From: Mesostigma viride
Lineage: Eukaryota > Streptophyta > Mesostigmatophyceae > Mesostigmatales > Mesostigmataceae
NCBI GenBank assembly: GCA_009746045.1
Contig: RPFO01000667.1
Location: 1,454,252 to 1,518,251, forward strand
DNA length: 64,000 bases
Direction of reading: 5' to 3'
The position numbers were made by a program, and so were the translations under genes. A model generated the notes under the pieces. That model saw only the letters and a program-made list of their open reading frames with translations, had not been told where the DNA came from and did not search any database. Shown here in pieces: positions 57,001 through 64,000 of this stretch; position 1 is the stretch's first letter, and each line of letters begins with the position of its first letter.

Positions 57001-59250
57001 CAGGGTCAAATTTTAATGTTTGCATATATATTATTTAATTCCACTTGGTCCTAAATTTAGGACTTTTACTGGGAAGATGGACAATATGCATTTGATGCTC
57101 GAGGCCGCCGACGTGGACTGCATAGCGCCCGCAATGCCCGCACTTATACAATGCAATGGGCAGGTCGGGGAATGACACGCCTTGCAGGATCTGCCGTATC
57201 AGTAACGTTGCCCCTGCGAGACACCGTGCTGCTCATGGAGTAGGGCCGAAGCAATCCCGCAGTCCCAAACAAGAGCTCCTCGGGCTCGATCGCGCCCAGC
57301 ACATACAGCGCTCGTGGACCGGGGTCAATGCCGCGCACGACCGATCACCGCCTGTCCACCCCGCATGACTGTCTTGCCCAGGATCCCCATTCCCGCAACA
57401 GAAACACGCCCCTATGTATGCAGTCCCCACCGCGCATCGCCACATCCCCCACTCGAAGCTTGAAGGCCTCTCACCACCCCTGTACCAGTGCATGGCCATG
57501 GGGTAGAGTACGTTTTGAAGCCCACACAGCCCGCCCGCCATGCACATGGAACGCCCTGCTCTGAGTCCCTCATCCATGCAACCTCGTAGGCGCGCGGACA
57601 CGAGCCACTTGCAAATCACGCTCGATCGGCCTCCACCAGTGGTGTGCACAAGGAACAACTCCCTACCGGGCTCAGCCCACAGGAGGGACGCGAACACTGC
57701 GCGATGGTAGCCATGCACAGGGTCGCGGGCAGTGACTAGGTGCTCAGACTCCAGCAGCTCGATCCTGCATGCCTCTCAGTCTCGGGTCGCCGTTACTACA
57801 GTCCCCGTGACTCGCCCTCGACGGCCGATCCCGCACGTCCCATGTACCTCAGTGCTCTGCCATGGCTCAGCGCGCGTCAGCGCCGGGTCCGCTCAGAGCG
57901 GACGTACCGGCCCAATGCAGTGATACCGGGTGTTACTCGGACACCGGCAGTCTGCGGGGCGACAGCGCCACATCATGTGGCATCGGCACCATGCACGCGC
58001 ACTGTTGAGGCGGTGAGACAATGACCGGACACCGCCACCTGCTTCTGATGCAACCACGACCGGCACCAGCGCAACCAGTGCAACCACGACCGGCTGGGTC
58101 ATCCACCACTACTGCCGGCAGTACGTGCTGTCGCCATGCAACTGCACCGTGCCCGCATATGCTTGCAGCCCCGGGGGCCCTTACTCCCGACGGTCGCGGC
58201 GGACGCGGGCGCGCCCCGCATGCACGGTTACTCGAGCCCAGGAGTGCCCTGACCCAGCTAGGCGTCGACTCAATGCCGGGGTAGCCAATTGGTTGGCTAC
58301 CGACAATTCAACAAGGTGCTGTACATCTGTTTGCCGGCCGACCACGATTCAGTACAGGCTCCGCCCTGCCTGATCGCCCAGTCGCATCGGGGTTGCAACA
58401 GCCTCCACGCACCGTGCCGTCTCCATGCACCGTGTCGCAATGGTGAAATTAATCACGTACGGGTGCACGAGAAGCGAGGCGCGTCCCTCATGCGCCAGGA
58501 AGTCAGGGAGCCGTGACTCATAGCCGCCAGCCGGAAGACTCCCTATAATAATACTTGGCCGCGTGCCATGGGACTCCGCGTCCGTTGGTCACGCGGGACG
58601 CGACGTGCAGTCAGGCCGTAGTCTGGGGTCACTGGCACTCGCTGCCGAATCCGGCATCCCACGCGGAGATGCCTCGGTACGGACGCCTTAGTAGTAGAAT
58701 CATCAAGCATCCGGTGAGCCCATGTCCAAAAAGGCCAGGACCATGTGCACATGCGGTGCTGAGTGCCTGACGTGGTCCTCTTCGGGACGACCCGTTCAAG
58801 CCCACCGCCAACTGCAGATTATCCCATAGAGAATATATCATGGAGAAAATATATATTATATAGAAAATAGAGAATATCGAAAATATATAATATCCGCACG
58901 CTGGCGCATCGATCCCTGGCATGGCAGTAGAAGGGTCGTCGGATCCACGCGCGGCTGCGCATCGATCCCTGGCATGGCAGTAGAAGGGTCGTCGGATCCA
59001 CGCGCGGCTGCGCGGTGGATTCCTACATAGATGGCCGGCTCGATCCAACGCCGAACCGTGCCGATCATACAGGAGCTAGATATAGTTAAGAAGAGTATGG
59101 TATCATAAAGAAGTGTAGTGGACCAGTACAAGTACTTAGTATATAAAAGGTAGGTATAGTAAAGAAGTATATGGTATTATTAGTAGCCATCTGGTTTCAT
59201 ACGCTCTGCGACCCCTCCCCTTCCCCCGGGGACGACGCGTCCACGCGATC
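54052..59250. other. Unassigned interior, with local repeats
   Basis: No convincing gene is seen. Local features: two ~65-bp related blocks at 54,115-54,180 and 54,440-54,505; a motif GTGTCCACTAGAGTGCGCC three times (54,889, 54,957, 55,083); a GTACC-rich palindromic stretch at 55,376-55,500; palindromes TCCTAAATTTAGGAC at 55,329 and 57,049, ~1.7 kb apart; and a 64-bp tandem duplication at 58,895-59,015. A 161-codon minus-strand frame at 57,233-57,718 is GC-rich but unrecognised. Confidence 0.4.
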
Positions 59251-59256
59251 GTCCAA

Positions 59257-59650
59257 TTACTGCCAAGGAGTCAAGGATGCTGGACCGCCGGGCGCTCGTG
59301 TATGTGCCCTATACTCGCTGTCAGGGCACCAAAAGGAACCATCGGGAAAACAAACTACTCGCCGGCGCACGCGAATGTCCACATCCAGCGCGTCCAAAGT
59401 CGAGCCCAATGATGATGTCCGCTGCGCCCAGCGGTGCGATGGTCGCAGCCAGGTCGAACGGGGTGCCTTGCAGCACACCTTTGATCTCTGCCAGACCGGG
59501 CGATTGGTGTTGGCGACCATCCGAGTGGGTCAGATGCACGGCCGTCCGGTGTGGGGGCTGGGCGTCAGGCCCAGCCGGCGCACCAGTGCCGCGTTGAGGA
59601 AGGACGTGGAAGCGCCTGTGTCGACCAAAAACTTGGCATCCATGACGGTT
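59257..59650 (-). other. Retropepsin-like protease region of the LTR remnant
   Basis: Minus-strand translation shows an aspartic-protease-like DTG signature followed by LNAALVRRLGL, and further on VHLTHSDGRQ and DIIIGLDF, in the order found in Ty3/gypsy proteases. The region is broken. Confidence 0.55.
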
Positions 59651-59689
59651 GGTTGGCCGTGTCTGAATATATTATTACATTCTCATATA

Positions 59690-59960
59690 TAAAATATCCC
59701 ATTACCGCCAACGGTACCCTATATAAAACCACTAGTGCTAGACGCCTAATAGTAATTTCCCATTACCGCCAACGGCGTCTATGCATGGGGTCAGTGTATG
59801 ATTCCAAACACCCCCCTTACTGCTGATAGCATGATAACAGGGTGACCTGCTACTGTGCAGGACCAATGCACCCTTCGTACTATATACTGACATCGTGATA
59901 ACAGGGTGACCTGCTACTGTGCAGGACCAATGCACCCTTGGTATTTGGTACAGATGTGGG
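59690..59960 (+). repeat. Short local duplications
   Basis: CCCATTACCGCCAACGG occurs twice (59,698 and 59,759). A ~67-bp unit containing GATAACAGGGTGACCTGCTA and TGCAGGACCAATGCACCCTT is repeated in tandem at 59,831-59,945. Confidence 0.7.
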
Positions 59961-60337
59961 GCAAAACAGACACCCCCCCTTGCCCTACACAGGTGGGCAT
60001 TCTCAGAATGGCTAAGGTGGCCAGCCACTAGGACTGGAAAAGCGCACCGGACTGAACATATTATAAAAATATAATTATTAGTTAAATATACTTATATAAT
60101 AGTATATATTATAGTATACTTCCCAGCGGCAAACTCGTAACCGGCCACTGCTGGTGACTCAAAGGTCGCACGCTGTCCGGAGGCTAGTCGATGAGCCTCG
60201 ATCTCATTGACCGCGCGCAGCACGCCCTTGGTAGAACTCATCGCTGGCGGCCGCGGCTGCTGGTGCTGAGTCGTGAACTGCCGGGCCTGCTGGCGCCCGC
60301 TCGTCCGCGTTGCGGGGCTTGTCCCTTGGGCCGGAGG

Positions 60338-62330
60338 CGTATAGCACCAAATCCGCCCCTACCTAGACGCGAAAATGGCTGACGGCGGTATGGCTGACGG
60401 CGGAGTTCAGATCTTTTGCGTCTGAGCCCCAAATTCGGTCAGACCACTTGCATTCGATGCGCCTTTCTAAGACGCACTTGCCAGTATAAACGGTTACGGC
60501 TGCCACGCAGTATAGACAAAGTTACGCACGTGACCAGCTATGACGACTACCAAAGCAAAACGAGGGCTGGAAAAGGAGCTGGCACAGCTTCCCAGCGCCC
60601 AGCCCAACCCTCTCGCCCTCGCCATTGTTCAGCCGCCAGGCTTACCCGCCAAACCCTCGCCAAGCGCCTCGCCTGAGCCCAAGAAACCATGCCACGATCG
60701 CCACAAATGGAGCAAATTCTTGCCCGGCGACGGAATGTTCTCCCTCCTCGAGTGGCAGCAGCTGTCGCCGCAGGAAGTCGTCGAAGTTCTCCAGTTCCTC
60801 ACACAGGAGCGGAAGCTCTTTGTGCCCTGGAGAGGGAGGGCGGCTATCGACTACCGCGACACGTCCTGGCTCTACACCTGTGCCGAATCCCGCCAACGCG
60901 AGTCTATCTTGACCAGCTACTACCAGCGCAGCTTCGGCGCCATCCACAGAGAACTTTGGAACGCACTCAACGCCCCAGCCCCCGCACAGCCGGCAGCCCC
61001 ATCGGCTTCCTCCCTCTGCAAGGATGACATCCGCGCAGTGCTGGAGGAGCACGTGACCTGGCCGCTGGCCGAGAAGATGACCTCGCTGAACACCACGCTC
61101 AACACGGTCGAGGCCCGGGTCTCCAACGTGGAAACCAAGGTCGTCCACAAGCTACAACCACAGTTCACGGCGCTACACACCGCGGCGCAGGCTTCGGAAA
61201 CGCATGCTGCACTTGTCTCTCGCCTTAACCAGGTGGAAGGCAAGTGCGGCGTGCTCATGAAGAAGCTTGAGGCCATCACCGCCCACACCGAGGCCCTGGC
61301 CACACAGGTCCCAAAGCTAGCGGAGCAGACGGCCACCATTGCCTCCCAGCCACCCCGGCAGGATGCTGGTGACCTCCCGCTCTCCTACGCGGACCTGCTG
61401 CGGACAGCGACCGCCTCCACCACCGACGCCATCGCCACGAAGCTCCAGGAGCTGGAGGACCACCGCCAGGCCCAGCAACGGGAGGTCACCGATCGCGCTC
61501 GCCGCGAGTGCCGAGTGGTGCTACGTCGCTTCCCCCAGAAGCCAGGTGAGACGTCAACCTCCCTTGCTGACGAGATCAAGAAACAGCTTCTTACCCTCAT
61601 GGGCCTGGTAGGTGAGGTAGAACTGCGTGGGTGCCACCGCCTTCCCCACTCACGGGACAAGGCGGCCACCCCACCAGTCCTGCTCACCTTCATCTCCCCT
61701 GAGGATAAGCAGCGGTTCCTCTCTCGTCGCAAGCGGTTGCACGACCTCACCTGGACGCTGGATGACGACCTAACCCCCGCTCAGCAACAGCAGCGACGCG
61801 ACCTGTGGCCGGAATACCTCCGCCATAAGCAGGACCCCCAGAAGCCCAAGGTGTACTGGAGGGGCGGGGACCTGATGATCAACCACAAGATGTGGACGCC
61901 CCCAGCGGGCTAGAATAGCAATAGCCCTAGCTTGTAACCATTGGAGTCACTGTCGCTAAGGCAGCCATGCCTAGAATGTTTGCCTAGCTGTGCCAACAAA
62001 CCTAGTCACGTGCCGCCAACGCACGGTACACAACCAGCCATAGCCTTAGCCTAGTTCTAGTACAGCCATGCTACGCCCTGGCTATGTTCAGATTACTTGC
62101 CCACGCTCCTTGCTATGACATGCTCACATGGGTCTTATTGCACCCACAGTTTGCCGGATCGTTAGCCTGTCCTTTTAGCTAGCCGCGCCCGATTGCAGCT
62201 GTGGCATGCCTTTGGCATGAAGGAGACTGGGGGTCTCTGCCCTTTCTCCTGTAGTGCACACACAGGGATTAAAAGCACTTCGGTGCTCCGTGACTCCCCA
62301 ACGGGAGCACGAGTTTAATTAATTAATTAA
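60338..62330 (+). mobile_element. LINE-H, complete ORF1-only (HAL1-like) LINE
   Basis: 1,993 bp flanked by the 12-bp duplication TTGGGCCGGAGG (60,326-60,337 and 62,331-62,342). Order: 5' UTR, intact ORF1 (60,540-61,913), ~400-bp 3' UTR with terminal hairpin (CTCCCCAACGGGAG), TTAATTAATTAA tail. There is no ORF2. The long TSD, intact ORF and apparently full 5' UTR indicate mobilisation as a unit by another LINE's RT. It is inserted in the LTR remnant. Confidence 0.85.
60540..61913 (+). CDS. LINE-H ORF1, L1-ORF1p-like RNA-binding protein
   Basis: 457 intact codons. The N-terminal ~150 residues are basic/Pro-rich and then globular (WQQLSPQEVVEVLQFLTQER). Residues ~165-270 are heptad-rich (LNTTLNTVEARVSNVETKVV, and LVSRLNQVEGKCGVLMKKLE), a coiled coil that should trimerise. 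Residues ~325-400 resemble the ORF1p RRM (RRECRVVLRRFPQ, then PPVLLTFISPEDKQRFLSRR). Residues ~400-457 resemble the C-terminal domain (DLTPAQQQQRRDLWPEYLRH, YWRGGDLMINHKMW). The expected role is to bind element RNA and act as a nucleic-acid chaperone. This is the only intact transposon ORF in the window. The start is the first ATG after a ~200-bp leader. Confidence 0.8.
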   Translation: MTTTKAKRGLEKELAQLPSAQPNPLALAIVQPPGLPAKPSPSASPEPKKPCHDRHKWSKFLPGDGMFSLLEWQQLSPQEVVEVLQFLTQERKLFVPWRGRAAIDYRDTSWLYTCAESRQRESILTSYYQRSFGAIHRELWNALNAPAPAQPAAPSASSLCKDDIRAVLEEHVTWPLAEKMTSLNTTLNTVEARVSNVETKVVHKLQPQFTALHTAAQASETHAALVSRLNQVEGKCGVLMKKLEAITAHTEALATQVPKLAEQTATIASQPPRQDAGDLPLSYADLLRTATASTTDAIATKLQELEDHRQAQQREVTDRARRECRVVLRRFPQKPGETSTSLADEIKKQLLTLMGLVGEVELRGCHRLPHSRDKAATPPVLLTFISPEDKQRFLSRRKRLHDLTWTLDDDLTPAQQQQRRDLWPEYLRHKQDPQKPKVYWRGGDLMINHKMWTPPAG

Positions 62331-62342
62331 TTGGGCCGGAGG

Positions 62343-63450
62343 AGTTCGGGCGACTGCCGAACGCCGGGCCTGAAAACCTGGGCTCGGTCTCCCCCGTGCC
62401 ACGTCCAGCGTGTCTGCTACGGAGTTTGGGGCAGTCGCGCCTGAGGTGACCCACCTCAAGGCACATGAAGCAACGGGCTTTACTCGCGTCGATGGCGTTG
62501 AGGCCATGGTCAGCGTTCCCGTCCTCCAGGTCATCGGGGGAGTCCTCGTTCCCCTCGCCGTCGTGCGGGGGAGCTGGCCTGAAGAAACGGCGCACTGAGG
62601 GTGCACGCCCGCGAGCCACCACGTCGGCCACCTGTAGAAGATACCTCTGGATATTCAAGATGTCCCACTCCTCCCAAGGGACCTCAGCGTAGTGCTTGAA
62701 TACCTCGTCCTGCAGCTCGGGACAGAGTGCCTCGATGAACCTGATCTTGTACTCATACCAGGTCATGTCGGTCAGATAGGCGGCGCTGGACTCAAACTTG
62801 GACAGAAACTCGCGATATGGGTTGGTCCCCTGGCGCAGCTTGCCGAAGGCGATTCGCTCGTGGAGTACAGCATCTGGGGGCACCAGCTTGCGGCGCACCC
62901 GGTCCATCAGCTCCTCCACGGTTTGCGGGTATGACTGGGACGCGATGCTCTCACAGTTCAAGATGCTCACCACCGAGGGGTCCATGCATGAGTTAACCAC
63001 CAGCGGGATCAGATCACAGGTGGCCAGCTGCCAGCTGTGGTGATTGCGCCAGATGGTGTACTGCTGTTGCCACATGCGTCCCCATTCGTCTACCTCACGC
63101 GGTTTCATGTCCGCGTGCAGCTTGGGTACATTCTTGAACTTGGGCATCGGTGGGGCCTTTACCGCGTTGGTGATGGGCCCACCGACGTCTACGTGGGGGA
63201 TGGAGCCGAAGGCGGGGGGCTGCGACCGGGGGAGAGATCCGGACCTGGACGGCGTACCATGAGTCCGCCGGCACCTGTACTGATGAGGGATGTTCGTACC
63301 CCGGGTCATCCAAGGCCACCCTGCTGAAATTAAGGTTGCCGACAGGCGCAGGCGATGGGACCACGCTGCTGTCAAACACCCGTGGACGCTGCGGTTGAGG
63401 TACCGGACGCTGGACGGGCGAATGAGTCTCCTCGCCTCGGGCAGTGACAC
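62343..63450 (-). other. Gag region of the LTR remnant
   Basis: Minus-strand gag-like sequence with a capsid-like helical region (REVDEWGRMWQQQYTIW, then YREFLSKFESSAAYL) and a CCHC zinc knuckle CFMCLEVGHLRRDC near 62,460. It is typical of Ty3/gypsy gag. LINE-H interrupts it at its downstream end. Confidence 0.75.
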
Positions 63451-63452
63451 TG

Positions 63453-63945
63453 GGCCGGGCCCACTTCAAATGTTCCGAAAAGTGTGACACTTTTTGTCGT
63501 TTTTTTGACTTTTTCGACGATCGTCACTCTGCAGAGTGATTCGTCGTGCGAAATCGTGCGAAATTGTGCGAAATTTGCTGAAATCGTGTGAAATTTGCTG
63601 AAATCGTGCGAATTTGTGCGAAATTTGCTGAAATCGTGCGAAATTTCATGTGAAAAATGTCGACGGTAAAAAAGTTTGATGTGCACAACGTGTGTGAATT
63701 CATGCGAAATTTTGTCAAACGTCACTCCCCAAAACGACCCTTGGTTGAAATCCATGCGAAATCGTGCGAAATCATGCAAAATTGTGCGAAATCGTGCGAA
63801 ATCGTGCGAAAATGTGTGAAAATTTTGCGAAAATCACGCGAAAATCACGCGAACTCGTGCGAAATTTTATTTTTTTTTTGCAAAAATAGCGAAAAAGTGT
63901 CACACACTTGGCTTGGACGGCGGAACATTTGAAGTGGGCCCGGCC
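63453..63945. mobile_element. 493-bp inverted-repeat element (MITE)
   Basis: 25-bp terminal inverted repeats beginning GGCCGGGCCCACTTCAAATG (63,453-63,477 and 63,921-63,945). The 4-bp duplication ACTG lies at 63,449-63,452 and 63,946-63,949. The interior consists of degenerate GTGCGAAAT units. No coding capacity, so non-autonomous. The superfamily is not assigned. Confidence 0.8.
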
Positions 63946-64000
63946 ACTGCTTCTGTCATCCCCTGGCCTGGCCTGTGGTCTATGAGTACCAACAGGTGGG

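Larger units (their letters stand above)
53384..64000 (-). mobile_element. Ty3/gypsy-like LTR retrotransposon remnant, broken
   Basis: A minus-strand element that runs off the right edge of the window. Parts: an LTR at 53,384-54,051, a purine-rich tract just inside it, a protease-like region near 59,260-59,640, and a gag region at 62,343-63,450. RT, RNase H and integrase are not recognisable between 54.1 and 59.2 kb. It is heavily broken and old, and has been host to at least two later insertions (60,338-62,330 and 63,453-63,945). The second LTR is not seen. Confidence 0.65.

Noticed and set aside
57233-57718. 161-codon minus-strand frame
   Set aside because: No family, repeat or splice support, and compositional bias alone explains its length.
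63540-63860. CRISPR-like or coding GTGCGAAAT repeats
   Set aside because: Degenerate short repeat between terminal inverted repeats; no constant spacing or unique spacers.

Overview
The window is eukaryotic nuclear DNA. Coding regions are GC-rich. Introns have GTGAGT-like donors and pyrimidine-CAG acceptors, and there is a short plant-type TTTAGGG run at 17,197-17,216. Together with L1-type LINEs (RT, and an ORF1 with coiled coil and RRM-like fold) and very many minisatellites, this fits a unicellular alga, probably of the green lineage. That is an inference. I recognised no rRNA, tRNA or CRISPR.

Host genes occupy roughly 6-40 kb. A minus-strand secreted or membrane-anchored glycosyltransferase-like protein (6,140-7,852) is followed by a plus-strand FYVE-ankyrin protein with a Vps27-type FYVE domain (9,200-10,213). 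Then comes a minus-strand multi-exon HEATR6 homologue (about 11.6-21.4 kb). A second minus-strand multi-exon HEAT-repeat-like gene follows, with its first four exons at 40,254-38,141, a fifth probable exon near 37.7 kb and a further exon at 22,059-21,841. Several exon joins were checked by reading phase. The two HEAT genes lie head to tail and could be one transcription unit.

The rest is mostly mobile DNA, nested to an unusual depth. 1-4.4 kb: LINE family A, two LINE-B tails and an ORF1 fragment, one inside another, each with target-site duplications (TSDs). 23.3-35.6 kb, in the presumed large intron of the second HEAT gene: a 1.7-kb TTAA-flanked element is split by an LTR-like composite and by a LINE-R copy. 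The LINE-R copy is itself split by a 7,060-bp DNA transposon with 32-bp perfect terminal inverted repeats and a 3-bp TSD. 43.9-50.8 kb: an ORF1-only (HAL1-like) LINE is split by a LINE-B copy and by three successive LINE-R tails that re-used the same target. 53.4-64 kb: the decayed remains of a minus-strand Ty3/gypsy-like LTR retrotransposon (one LTR, protease, gag) are interrupted by a second ORF1-only LINE (60,338-62,330) and a 493-bp inverted-repeat element.

Large tandem arrays sit in introns and inside transposons: a 30-bp array at 22.8 kb, an 8-bp array at 25.1 kb, a compound GTGA/GGGT/GGGA array of about 1.07 kb at 28.5 kb, a 47-bp array at 35.9 kb and a 28-bp array at 36.9 kb. The most novel items are the 7-kb transposon family, the paired ORF1-only LINEs, the LINE-R re-insertion array, a ubiquitin-like peptide in the LTR-like composite, and recurrent 4-bp self-complementary insertions.
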